A stretch of DNA of 64,000 bases from Archangium violaceum Cb vi76 (GTDB lineage: Bacteria; Myxococcota; Myxococcia; Myxococcales; Myxococcaceae). The first letter of the stretch is position 1; every line of letters starts with the position of its first letter. This document shows positions 17,081 through 25,640 of the stretch, piece by piece. The stretch covers positions 55,558-119,557 of the forward strand of contig NZ_JPMI01000025.1 of the NCBI RefSeq assembly GCF_000733295.1, written 5' to 3'. A program made the translations under genes and the position numbers. Under the pieces are notes generated by a model that ran no database searches, was not told the origin of the DNA, and was given only the letters and a program-made list of their open reading frames with translations.

Positions 17081-19633
17081 GTGTCAAGGCTCGCGGGATT
17101 GATAGCGGCGTGGGTGGCATTGCCCACGCTGGCGGCGGTGGAGGGGCCTGGGGTGGGGCAGCTCATCCAGGCCACTCACACCACGGCGCAGATCCGGGCG
17201 GATGGGAAGTTGGACGAGCCCGCCTGGCAGCAAGCGCCGGTGTTCGACGCCTTCGTGCAGACCTTTCCCAAGGCCAATGCTGCTCCGTCCCAACGCACGC
17301 AGATGCGTGTCTTGTACGACGAGAACAACCTCTACTTTGGCTTCCACCTCCAGGACTCGCACCCGGAGGAGATCATCCGCAAGCTGGGGCGGAGGGATCA
17401 ACCGCCCCACTCGGACGCCATCCAGGTGATCATCGACTCGGCGCATGACCACCGCACCGGCTATGTCTTCAAGGTGACCGCGGGCGGGGTGCAGGCCGAC
17501 TCGCTCTTGTTCCAGGACAACAAGGAGACGCTGGAATGGGATGCCGTCTGGGACGGCGCCGCCTCCATGGCTCCCGACGGCTGGACGGCGGAGATCGTCA
17601 TCCCCTTGCGGATCCTCCGTTTCCCGTCCGCCCCGGTGCAGACGTGGGGCTTCGCCGCCCAGCGCACCATCGCCCGGCTCTACGAGGAGAACCTCTCGGT
17701 CTTCATCCCTCGCGACGCCAACGGCAGGGTGTCCCGGTTGGGCCACCTCACCGGGATGGAGCAACTCCAGAATACGCGGCGTCTGGAGCTCACGCCCTAC
17801 ATCGCGACCCGCATGGTGCTGCGGCCACAGTTCTCCGACGCGACCATTCCCGATCCACGTCTGTTGGATCCCTCCGCGGATCTGGGGTTGGACGTGAAGG
17901 CCGCGCTCACCTCCGAGCTGACGCTCAATGCCACCATCAACCCGGACTTCGGACAGGTGGAGGCGGATCAGCTCATCCTCAATCTCTCCACCTTCGAGCA
18001 GTACCTCCCGGAGAAGCGGCCCTTCTTCACCCAGGGGATGGATCTGTTCCAGTCCGTGCTGGGCACGGATTCGCCGCACCAGCTCTTCTACTCGAGACGA
18101 ATCGGCCTGGACGCACCCATCCTGGGTGCGGCGAAGCTGACAGGGACGGTGGGCAAGGGGCTGGACGTGGGGTTTCTGGACGTGCTCGTGGCGGGCGCGC
18201 AACGGAACAACGTGGACGAGGCCCGGCCGGATCGCACCCTCCGGTTCAATCTGATGCGGCCGCTGCACCTGGGCCCGGACCACGAGCTGCCCGCCACCCT
18301 GCCAGTGCCGCAGAATTACTTCATGGGCGTGGTGCGCGGCGCGGTAGGCCCCAACTCCACCGTGGGTGGGCGCGTCAGCTCGGCGGTTCCCCTCACCGGC
18401 CGCTGCACCGAGGCGGAGGCCGCCCTGCCCATCCCGCCACCCTCCTGCACCGCCCAGGGCGGCAACGTGGCCGCGGTGGACTGGGATCTCCACACCGCGG
18501 ACGGCACCTGGGCGCTCCAGGGGCAGATGGAGGGCTCCCAGGTGGTGGGCGGGCCCCCCTCGCGAACGCTGCTGGACGGCGTCGTGCTGGCTCGAGGGGC
18601 GGGCGGCTTCGGCGGCTACATCACCGCCGGAAAGCTGGGCGGCGAGCCGTTCCGCTTCGACGTCAACTACCGCTACGCCTCGCCCACCTTGGATCTCAAC
18701 GCGGTGGGGTTCCTCCGCAGCCAGAATCAGCAGATCGCCGGACTGGGATTGCACTACACGCGGCCCAATGGAGTGGGCATGCTCCACCGCTTCGACGTGG
18801 ACTTCACCGCGTCGCAGTCCTGGACCACGGATGGCCGCCTCCTGCCGCGCAACGGGGCGGTGAACCTCAACGTCCGCGGCGTCTTCCCAGGCTGGTACAC
18901 CCTGGGCACCGAGGTGGGCATGACCCTGCTCGGATACGACGTGCGGGAGATCTCCGGAACGGGCCTCGGCTTCTACCGCCGGCCGGAGCTCTACATGGCG
19001 GTCCTCTGGAACACGGACGAGAGCAAGTCCTTCTTCGTGAACACCTTCGCGGCCATCGGCTTCAACAAGCAGATGGATGGCAGCGTGAAGCTGGGTTACG
19101 GCTCCACCGTGAGCGCCATCTTCCGGCCGAATGACTGGCTGGAGACGCGGCTGAGCGTCAACGTGGACCGCACCGTGCACGGGCCCCGCTACGTGGAACC
19201 CGGAGAGGCAGGGCAATACTTCTTCGGGGAGCTGCACTCGGAGTTCGCCTCGCTCACCCTGCGGCAGCAGTGGGTGGTCACCCCGAAGCTGACGCTCCAG
19301 GCGTACGCGCAGCTCTTCACGGATTTCGGCCGTTATGGCGCCTTCTACGAGGCCCGCTCCAGTGGCGCGCCCATCCGGGTGGACAGGGATCTGACGCCGT
19401 CCAGCTACGTGGGTCCCCCTGGCTTCCACGACGCGGCGCTGAATCTGAACCTGGTGCTGCGCTGGGAGTACCGGCTGGGCTCCACCCTGTTCCTCGTCTA
19501 CAGCCGCGCGCAGCACGAGGGCCCCTACCCCAGGGGGGTCACTCCGCCCGCGACACTCCTGCCCGCCAACCTCTTCTCGGGGCCAGCCAACGACGCATTG
19601 CTCCTCAAGTGGTCCTATTGGTGGAGCGTCTGA
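17081..19633 (+). CDS. DUF5916/CBM9-like exported outer-membrane protein
   Basis: The start is taken at GTG 17081, 10 nt after AGGAAGG, giving 850 residues with signal peptide VSRLAGLIAAWVALPTLAAV. Residues about 25-210 form a DOMON/CBM9-like domain (KLDEPAWQQAPVFDAFVQ, RVLYDENNLYFGFH). The rest is a DUF5916-type region with many amphipathic strands ending in an aromatic (LLLKWSYWWSV), as in outer-membrane beta-barrels. A conserved FGQVEADQLILNLSTFEQ motif and EKRPFFTQGMDLF are visible. The family's function is not established. It lies 31 bp after the MFS gene, so it may share the transcript, but the family is widespread and need not belong to the pathway. Confidence 0.85.
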   Translation: MSRLAGLIAAWVALPTLAAVEGPGVGQLIQATHTTAQIRADGKLDEPAWQQAPVFDAFVQTFPKANAAPSQRTQMRVLYDENNLYFGFHLQDSHPEEIIRKLGRRDQPPHSDAIQVIIDSAHDHRTGYVFKVTAGGVQADSLLFQDNKETLEWDAVWDGAASMAPDGWTAEIVIPLRILRFPSAPVQTWGFAAQRTIARLYEENLSVFIPRDANGRVSRLGHLTGMEQLQNTRRLELTPYIATRMVLRPQFSDATIPDPRLLDPSADLGLDVKAALTSELTLNATINPDFGQVEADQLILNLSTFEQYLPEKRPFFTQGMDLFQSVLGTDSPHQLFYSRRIGLDAPILGAAKLTGTVGKGLDVGFLDVLVAGAQRNNVDEARPDRTLRFNLMRPLHLGPDHELPATLPVPQNYFMGVVRGAVGPNSTVGGRVSSAVPLTGRCTEAEAALPIPPPSCTAQGGNVAAVDWDLHTADGTWALQGQMEGSQVVGGPPSRTLLDGVVLARGAGGFGGYITAGKLGGEPFRFDVNYRYASPTLDLNAVGFLRSQNQQIAGLGLHYTRPNGVGMLHRFDVDFTASQSWTTDGRLLPRNGAVNLNVRGVFPGWYTLGTEVGMTLLGYDVREISGTGLGFYRRPELYMAVLWNTDESKSFFVNTFAAIGFNKQMDGSVKLGYGSTVSAIFRPNDWLETRLSVNVDRTVHGPRYVEPGEAGQYFFGELHSEFASLTLRQQWVVTPKLTLQAYAQLFTDFGRYGAFYEARSSGAPIRVDRDLTPSSYVGPPGFHDAALNLNLVLRWEYRLGSTLFLVYSRAQHEGPYPRGVTPPATLLPANLFSGPANDALLLKWSYWWSV

Positions 19634-19733
19634 GCGGGTGTTGGTGAGTGGCCGTGCATTCACCGGATGGATCGCCGCGTCGGCGGAAACGCAGCTGACG
19701 CCGGGCCTCCGCGCTTCAACCCCGGAACAGGTC

Positions 19734-19772
19734 GAGGGAGTGGCACCCTGATTACCGGGGCGCCACTCCCTC
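19734..19772. terminator. Long GC hairpin in the 19634-20068 intergenic region
   Basis: The arms GAGGGAGTGGC and GCCACTCCCTC form a perfect 11-bp stem, extended inward by CCC/GGG. It lies 100 bp after the DUF5916 gene and 300 bp before the P450. No T-run follows, so it may terminate poorly or serve as another RNA structure. The rest of this 435-bp gap is C-rich and shows no gene. A GAGGAG ribosome-binding site precedes the P450 start. Confidence 0.4.
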
Positions 19773-20068
19773 CCTCGCCCCCTACGAATCTGACACCCGG
19801 GCGCTCTCGCACCCGGATCAGGCCGCCGTCCCCGCTCGCCCCCCCAGACGCGGGCGTGCTCCGGGCGTGCCTTGCCCGAATACCGAGCACCCGGATCGGC
19901 AGGAGGGCCATCCACCCACGGCCCTCACAAATCCAGCTCCCCTCTCTAACCCTGTAGGCCGCGGCGAGCCTGAGTCCCTGGCCACCGCCCGAGCCTCGAA
20001 CGCCTCGTGGACCACGCCCCCAGGCTGGACCACGACCGCCCCTGATTCGCCTCCGAGGAGCACCCGTG

Positions 20069-21337
20069 ATGACCCATGACGAACTCCTGCCCGCCACCGA
20101 GCCGGACACGGACACCCTGCCCGACCCCGTCCCGCTCATGGGCTGCCCCTACAAGGCCAACCCCTACCCCCTGTACGAGCGGATGCGTGAGGCCGGTCCG
20201 GTCCACCGCGTGCTCTTCCCCAGCGGCGTCCGGGCCTGGCTCGTCACCGGCTACGAGGCCGCGCGCTCCGCGCTGAACGACGACCGCCTCGGCAAGAACC
20301 ATGACCGGGGCAACGACCGCTGGCGGGCCCGCGCCGCGATCATGCCGGAGCCGCAGCACTCGCAGCTCCAGGTGCACCTGCTCCACCAGGACCCGCCCCG
20401 GCACACCCGCCTGCGCCGGTTCGTGACGGACGCCTTCACGCCCCGACGCATCGAACAGCTCCGCCCCCGTTTCCAGGAACTGGCCGACGCGCTCGTCGAC
20501 GGGCTACCCGAGTACGGCCCGGCGGACCTGGTCACCGGCTTCGCCGCCCGCTTTCCCTTCCAGGTCCTCGCCGAAGTCATCGGTCTCCCACCCGGGTTGG
20601 CGGGCCGCTTCGACCGCGACTGGGGAAAGGTCGTCCAGCCAGTCGGCCCCACCGACCCCGGCCGGCCGCTGTACGAGGCACGCCTGCACGGCCTGCAGCG
20701 CTACATCGCCGACGTCGTCGCCCACAAACGCGAGCACGGGGAGGACGACCTGCTCAGCCGCCTCGTCGTGGCCCGCGACCGCGGTGAACTGTCCCAGGAG
20801 GAGCTGGACTCGATGATCTTCCAGCTCCTCGTCGCCGGCCAGGAGCCTGTCACCAACCAGCTCACCACCGCACTGATCGCCCTGTTCCGTCACCCCAACC
20901 AGCTCGCCCGCCTCCGCGGCAACCCGGACCTGTTGCCTCACGCCGTCGAGGAGCTCCTGCGCTACGACAGCGCCTTCGAGCTGACCACCTGGCGCTTCTT
21001 CGACCGGGACAGCGACCTGCACGGCGCGCGCGTCCCCGCCGGCGACTCGGTGATCGTCTCCTTGTGCGCCGCCAACCGCGACCCGCGCCGCTTCCCCGAG
21101 CCCGACACCCTCGAGCTCGACCGCGGCACCAATCCCCACCTCGCCTTCGGCCACGGCATCCACTTCTGCCCCGGCGCCACCCTCGCCCGCACGGAGCTCC
21201 AGACCGCCCTCGGCACCCTGCTCGCCCGGCTGCCCGGCCTGCACCTGACCCTCAGAGAGGAGGACCTCGAGTGGATCCCGGCCGTCCTCGGCCGCGGCAC
21301 CCACCACCTGCCCGTCGGCTACGACCGACGCCTCTGA
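20069..21337 (+). CDS. Cytochrome P450 paired with isonitrile synthase
   Basis: The ATG at 20069 (or GTG at 20066) follows GAGGAG and gives 422 residues. The heme ligand motif is FGHGIHFCPGATLAR with Cys near residue 367. The ExxR pair is in VEELLRYDS plus downstream Arg, and the I-helix reads LLVAGQEPVTNQL, where the usual AGxET is replaced by AGQEP. It is a soluble class I bacterial P450 that needs external ferredoxin and reductase. Codon use is extremely C-rich at third positions, and the style resembles Streptomyces P450s, which suggests transfer. The next gene is an isonitrile synthase, so the likely substrate is an isonitrile or its precursor. Confidence 0.92.
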   Translation: MTHDELLPATEPDTDTLPDPVPLMGCPYKANPYPLYERMREAGPVHRVLFPSGVRAWLVTGYEAARSALNDDRLGKNHDRGNDRWRARAAIMPEPQHSQLQVHLLHQDPPRHTRLRRFVTDAFTPRRIEQLRPRFQELADALVDGLPEYGPADLVTGFAARFPFQVLAEVIGLPPGLAGRFDRDWGKVVQPVGPTDPGRPLYEARLHGLQRYIADVVAHKREHGEDDLLSRLVVARDRGELSQEELDSMIFQLLVAGQEPVTNQLTTALIALFRHPNQLARLRGNPDLLPHAVEELLRYDSAFELTTWRFFDRDSDLHGARVPAGDSVIVSLCAANRDPRRFPEPDTLELDRGTNPHLAFGHGIHFCPGATLARTELQTALGTLLARLPGLHLTLREEDLEWIPAVLGRGTHHLPVGYDRRL

Positions 21338-21456
21338 CACCGGCACACGGCTGACCGGGCCCGGCCGCACCGCCCGACCCGGCCAACCGACTCCACCCGA
21401 TACCCGACGGCGCCCGGCCGTATCCCCCACGGCGCCATGCCCCCAGGAGAACCGCC

Positions 21457-22389
21457 ATGCAGATGACGACCGTACCGGATGCCCTCACCACGAGCATCAG
21501 CACCTCGATCCTGAACCTCCTCCTCCGTCACCACCGCACGACCGACCCAACGCCCGCCCCCGCGATGGCGTTCCCCCACCAACTGCGCCACATCTCCGCA
21601 TTCGTCCGCGAGGGTGCCCCCGTCGTCTTCACCCTGCCCGGATTCCCCTGCAAGTCCCCCAACCCGGCCAAGGTCCTGGGCCACCTGCCCGACCAGGGAG
21701 AACGTCTCTCCCTCACCTTCCTGGACAACCTCTGCACCGATATCCAACGGCTCCATCCGCCCGGCGCCCGCGTGATCATCTGCTCCGACGGCCACATCTT
21801 CGGTGACTTCATCGGCGTCCCCGACAACCACATCGACGCCTATACCGACGAGCTCCGCACACAGATAGGTCAATTGGGCCTGAAGAGACTGTGTGTCTTC
21901 GACCTGCGCGACGTCCTCGGCAACCTCCCACACCCCGAGAAACGCACCCACGTCCACGACCGCTACGCCCCCGCCCTGGATGATCTGCGCGCCGAGATTC
22001 ACGCCGACGACAACACCCTCTCTCTCTACCGGGGCATCACGCGCTTCCTCGTCGAGGACACCCCCCACTGGCCCGGCACCCGCTCCGCGCTCCAACGCGT
22101 CTGCCGGTCACGCGCCTATGGTGTCATCCAGCGCAGCCGCGCCTGGGGCAACCTCATCGCCGAGCACCACCCGAACGCCGTACGACTGTCCATCCACCCC
22201 CAGCCCGTCGGCGCGGCCAAACTCGGCATCCGCCTCCTCGACGCCCCCGACGCCTGGACCACTCCCTGGCACTCGGCGGCCCTGCGCCGCGCGGACGGTA
22301 CCTGGACCCTCATGCCGCGCGCGAAGGCCGCGGGACTCGGGCGTCTGGTGCACCTCGACGGCAAACCCAGCCACTTCCAGCAGGACTGA
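21457..22389 (+). CDS. Isonitrile (isocyanide) synthase, PvcA/IsnA/DIT1 family
   Basis: This encodes 310 residues, starting at the ATG 6 nt after AGGAGA. Family landmarks are PVVFTLPGFPCKSPNPAKV, then LPDQGERLSLTFLDNLC, then ARVIICSDGHIFGDFIGV. Also visible are LYRGITRFLVED, RAYGVIQRSRAWGNLIA and AVRLSIHPQP. Known members convert the amino group of Tyr or Trp to an isonitrile using ribulose-5-phosphate. The partner 2-oxoglutarate oxygenase (PvcB/IsnB) found in many clusters is absent; the adjacent P450 may replace it. The 120-bp gap and shared strand suggest one transcript. The substrate is unknown. Confidence 0.88.
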   Translation: MQMTTVPDALTTSISTSILNLLLRHHRTTDPTPAPAMAFPHQLRHISAFVREGAPVVFTLPGFPCKSPNPAKVLGHLPDQGERLSLTFLDNLCTDIQRLHPPGARVIICSDGHIFGDFIGVPDNHIDAYTDELRTQIGQLGLKRLCVFDLRDVLGNLPHPEKRTHVHDRYAPALDDLRAEIHADDNTLSLYRGITRFLVEDTPHWPGTRSALQRVCRSRAYGVIQRSRAWGNLIAEHHPNAVRLSIHPQPVGAAKLGIRLLDAPDAWTTPWHSAALRRADGTWTLMPRAKAAGLGRLVHLDGKPSHFQQD

Positions 22390-22414
22390 GCAGGAGCCCG
22401 CCTCGTGTTGCGCC

Positions 22415-22681
22415 TCAGCGCAGGTCGTACACGTACTCGTAGTAGCGCGAGCAGCCGGTGCAGACGTCGAAGATGCCGAAGCCATGCGGCCCTTCTCGGC
22501 GGGCGGAGGCCATCCAAACCTTCTCGAAGGAGACGAGCCGAAGGAGCGTCTGGTGGACTACTTCGGGCGCGAGAAGCATGAGCGCCTCCGGGCGCTGAAG
22601 CGCACGTGGGATCCATAGAACGTCTTCCATCGAAACGAGAACATCGAGCCGTAACCGGTTGGGAACAGGGAACATCGTCAA
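22415..22681 (-). CDS. Small hypothetical protein, possibly a C-terminal remnant
   Basis: This encodes up to 88 residues; the more likely start is MEDVLWIPRALQRPEALMLL. The composition is protein-like and ends in FGIFDVCTGCSRYYEYVYDL with a CxxC pair. I do not recognise a family. It is convergent with the isonitrile synthase and may be the end of a gene truncated when that cassette arrived. Confidence 0.45.
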   Translation of the reverse strand: MTMFPVPNRLRLDVLVSMEDVLWIPRALQRPEALMLLAPEVVHQTLLRLVSFEKVWMASARREGPHGFGIFDVCTGCSRYYEYVYDLR

Positions 22682-22774
22682 TCCCGGGCCCTGTGTTCTA
22701 CACCGCTCAATTCCTGTCCAGGTGCCCCTTGGGGCTCCTCTGGGATTGGGCGGAAGTAGCTAGGTTGGCGTGCC

Positions 22775-23476
22775 ATGCGCGCTCTCTTCGCCCTGATGTT
22801 GCTCGTCGCCGCCTCCGCCCGAGCGGAGCTGCCCCTGCAGGAGCTCCTCGAGCGACTCGGTGAAGCCGAGGAGAAGAAGCTGGCTGTTCCCGCCTGCCTC
22901 TTCGTGGAGAGCTCGGTGACGGAGCAGTTGGACAAGGAGGGGAAGAGCCTGGGGCGGATCACCCGCAGTTACGAGGTGCTCCGCGCGGGGACGAAGGTGG
23001 TGTCGCGCAAGAAACTCTCCGAGAAGGAAGAGGGAGAGCTGGTCGGCCAGCTCAAGGCCGAGCCCCGGGATCAGAATCAGAATGAAGATCCACGCGGGCA
23101 GCTCTCACCCTTCCACCCCGGGATGCGCGACGAATACCAGTTCGAGCAATCCCCGGGTCCTCGCGAGGGATGGGTCACGGTGAAGATCACCCCGCGCGAG
23201 AAGGACAAGAAACGGATGAAGGGCACGGCGGTGGTGGATTCGAGGACGGCCCAGCTCATCTCCCTGCACCTGTCACCCTCGGTACTGCCCGCCATGCTCG
23301 ACAGATTCCAGGTCGACTTCGTCTACGCGGATACCCCCTGCGAGCGGCATCCCACCCAGCTCCAGTTCGCGGGCTCGGGCGGCGTGCTCGTCTACAAGGT
23401 GCGCTTCCGCACGCAGGTGATGATCTCCGGACACCGGCGTTTGGACTCCGCCGCCGTGGGGGGCAGCGGTCCCTGA
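22775..23476 (+). CDS. Exported protein of unknown function
   Basis: This encodes 233 residues. The signal peptide MRALFALMLLVAASARA is followed by a charged, helical N-terminal part (LLERLGEAEEKKLAVPACLF) and a central region rich in Lys and Glu. The later part has beta character (GWVTVKITPREKDKKRMKGT, VVDSRTAQLISLHLSPS). The layout resembles periplasmic proteins with an LolA-like or outer-membrane-carrier-like sheet, but no diagnostic motif is present. It ends 27 bp from the convergent NlpC/P60-like gene. Confidence 0.8.
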   Translation: MRALFALMLLVAASARAELPLQELLERLGEAEEKKLAVPACLFVESSVTEQLDKEGKSLGRITRSYEVLRAGTKVVSRKKLSEKEEGELVGQLKAEPRDQNQNEDPRGQLSPFHPGMRDEYQFEQSPGPREGWVTVKITPREKDKKRMKGTAVVDSRTAQLISLHLSPSVLPAMLDRFQVDFVYADTPCERHPTQLQFAGSGGVLVYKVRFRTQVMISGHRRLDSAAVGGSGP

Positions 23477-23503
23477 GCAGCTCACCAGGAGCGGTCGCTC
23501 GCG

Positions 23504-24514
23504 TCAGCGCCCCGGCGGACGGCCGCGCTCCGGGCGCAAGATCGCCACCTCTCCATCGAACGCCCCTTCTCCCAGGCGGGAGAGATGGAGCGCCTCTGGC
23601 CCCGCATGCAAGACGAGATCGTCCGCGTCCAGGAGCCCGTTTGCATTCCCGTCGGAGTAGAAGGCCCCCACGTGCTGGAACTGCCTCGCACGGGTGTACC
23701 GCACGGCGAACAGATCGCCCGGCCGGACGTCCTTGCCAATGGATAGAGCCCGATCCGGCGCGCCCTGGCGGATCTGGACCGTGGCCGCCCTGGGAAGCTC
23801 CTCCACCAAGGAGGCGACGTTGAAGTCGCGCTCGAGCGGCTTGCCCATCCAGCGGGCGCGCGCGGCCATGAGCACGTCCGCGCAGTCCACGCCGATGTAG
23901 TTGTAGCTCTGGTGCGGAACGGAGCCGAACACGCCCGGGACATTGAAGAAGGAGGTGAGGTAGCCCAGGTACCCTTCCCCCTCGCGGATGGAGATTCGGA
24001 ACACTTGGGGTGAAAGACCTCGGTGATCGCTCCGTTCGAGCCCCGGGGAGCGCGAGACGGCGCCGCCTGCCTCCACCTCGGCCTGGAACCAGAAGGTGCC
24101 CACGTCTTCCACGTAGTGGGGTGCCTTGGCCGGATGCGGCTCCAGCTCCTCGCCCCGGAGGACTCTCCCGGAGGTGTCGAGCGGGTTGATCTCCCAGCGG
24201 CCGCGCAGGCCCTGGAGCTCCTCGCGGAGGTAGGGAATCTTCCCCCAGCCCGCCCAAGCATACGGGGAGGGCTCCCAGGGATGGTTGGCGTTCTTGTAGT
24301 AGCGCGAGAGGTCCGCGTAGATGCGGTACCAGCGAATCGTAGCGCCTGGGCGGGGAGCCACACGCAGGGCGATGGCCTCGCCCTTGCGTGGCGAGATGGA
24401 CGCCCCACGCATCCAGCGCCCGGAGTCAACGCGGGCCTCGAGCGAGAGGTCTCCAGCCCGGGAAGAGAGGGCGGCCAGCAGGCTCGCCGAGAAGAGCAAC
24501 GCTCGTGGTCCCAT
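23504..24514 (-). CDS. Exported NlpC/P60-like cysteine protein
   Basis: The start at 24514 gives a clean signal peptide (MGPRALLFSASLLAALSSRAG) and 336 residues; a further upstream start adds unlikely sequence. The last third shows the spaced NlpC/P60 pattern: YIGVDCADVLMAARARW (candidate catalytic Cys), then DVRPGDLFAV, FQHVGAFYSD (candidate His) and VLHAGPEALHLS. The N-terminal 200 residues (WYRIYADLSRYYKN, WEPSPYAWAGWGKIPYL) are not recognised. If active it would be a periplasmic peptidase or amidase. The assignment is from motif order only. Confidence 0.7.
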   Translation of the reverse strand: MGPRALLFSASLLAALSSRAGDLSLEARVDSGRWMRGASISPRKGEAIALRVAPRPGATIRWYRIYADLSRYYKNANHPWEPSPYAWAGWGKIPYLREELQGLRGRWEINPLDTSGRVLRGEELEPHPAKAPHYVEDVGTFWFQAEVEAGGAVSRSPGLERSDHRGLSPQVFRISIREGEGYLGYLTSFFNVPGVFGSVPHQSYNYIGVDCADVLMAARARWMGKPLERDFNVASLVEELPRAATVQIRQGAPDRALSIGKDVRPGDLFAVRYTRARQFQHVGAFYSDGNANGLLDADDLVLHAGPEALHLSRLGEGAFDGEVAILRPERGRPPGR

Positions 24515-24618
24515 GGACCCTACGGTAGCACTGCTCGCGAATGGGTCTCTCGTGAGCCCCGGCACCGCCGCGGCCGACCTCAACACCGCCCCCATTCCGC
24601 CATGCTCCCGTCGCGGCG

Positions 24619-25449
24619 TCAGAATGTCGCCGTCATCGGATCGGGACCGATGCGGCCATTCGCGCTATCGAGCTTCGCGATCCGCGCCATGTCTTCTGCA
24701 TCGAGCCTGAAGCCGAAGACATCGAAGTTTTCCTTGATGCGGGCGGGCGTTACCGACTTCGGGATGACGACCAGGCCATTGTCGATATGCCAGCGGATCA
24801 CGACCTGCGCCGGCGTGCGCTTGTGCCTGGCGGCGAGCTGGCCGATCACCGGATCCGACAGCAGCTGGCCCTGGCCGAGCGGGCTCCAGGACTGGGTGAC
24901 GATGTTGTGCCTGGCATGGGCCTCGCGCAGCGCCTTCTGCTGGAAGCGCGGATGCAGTTCGATCTGGTTCAGCACCGGGACGATGCCGGTCTCGCCGATG
25001 ATGCGGTCGAGATGCTCGGCGGTGAAGTTCGAGACGCCGATGGATCTGGCGCGGCCCTCTTCCTTCAGGCGCTTCAGCGCCTTCCAGCTCTCGACATAGA
25101 GGCCCTTGCGTGGCGCGGGCCAGTGGATCAGGTAGAGATCGACGTAATCGAGGCCGAGGCGCTTCAGGCTCTGGTCGAAGGCCTCGAGCGCGCTGTCACC
25201 GCCCTGCGCACTGTTCCACAGCTTGGTGGTGATGAAGACCTCCTCGCGCTTCACGCCGGAGGCACGCAGGCCCTCGCCAACGCCTTTCTCGTTGTCGTAG
25301 ATCGCGGCCGTATCGACATGGCGGTAACCGGCCTCGAGCGCGGTGCGCACGGCAAGTGCCGCCTGCTCGTTCGAGGACTGCCAGACGCCGAGCCCGACCT
25401 GTGGGATGGAACGGCCGTCATTGAGTTGGATGGAAGTCTGGGCGGACAT
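24619..25449 (-). CDS. Aldo/keto reductase, 2,5-diketo-D-gluconate reductase type
   Basis: The start is the ATG at 25449 after GAGGAG, giving 276 residues. It has the AKR catalytic tetrad: Asp and Tyr in DTAAIYDNEKGVG, Lys in FITTKLW and His in LYLIHWP. NADPH-binding signatures VSNFTAEHLDRI and VIPKSVTPARIKENFDVF are present. It is close to the DkgA/YvgN-like cytosolic reductases that reduce small aldehydes and ketones. It is a single gene with no pathway context. Confidence 0.95.
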   Translation of the reverse strand: MSAQTSIQLNDGRSIPQVGLGVWQSSNEQAALAVRTALEAGYRHVDTAAIYDNEKGVGEGLRASGVKREEVFITTKLWNSAQGGDSALEAFDQSLKRLGLDYVDLYLIHWPAPRKGLYVESWKALKRLKEEGRARSIGVSNFTAEHLDRIIGETGIVPVLNQIELHPRFQQKALREAHARHNIVTQSWSPLGQGQLLSDPVIGQLAARHKRTPAQVVIRWHIDNGLVVIPKSVTPARIKENFDVFGFRLDAEDMARIAKLDSANGRIGPDPMTATF

Positions 25450-25640
25450 GGGGAACTCCTCTTTGGCTCGAAACAAGAGGGTTGGCACGATAGGGCCCAA
25501 CCGGTCCGCCGAACAGGGAATGGGCGGTACGGAAATGACGACGCCGGAGCTCCGGGGGAGGACCCCAGCGCTCCGGCGTCAGACTTCACGTCAGCCACCC
25601 CTCCCCCACCCAGACACCGGAGGGGGAGGGACGCCGCGGC

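Noticed and set aside
17084..19915. A 943-codon minus-strand frame opposite the DUF5916 gene
   Set aside because: It is an antisense shadow with Arg/Gly/His/Val-biased composition and no motifs; the plus strand encodes a coherent exported protein.
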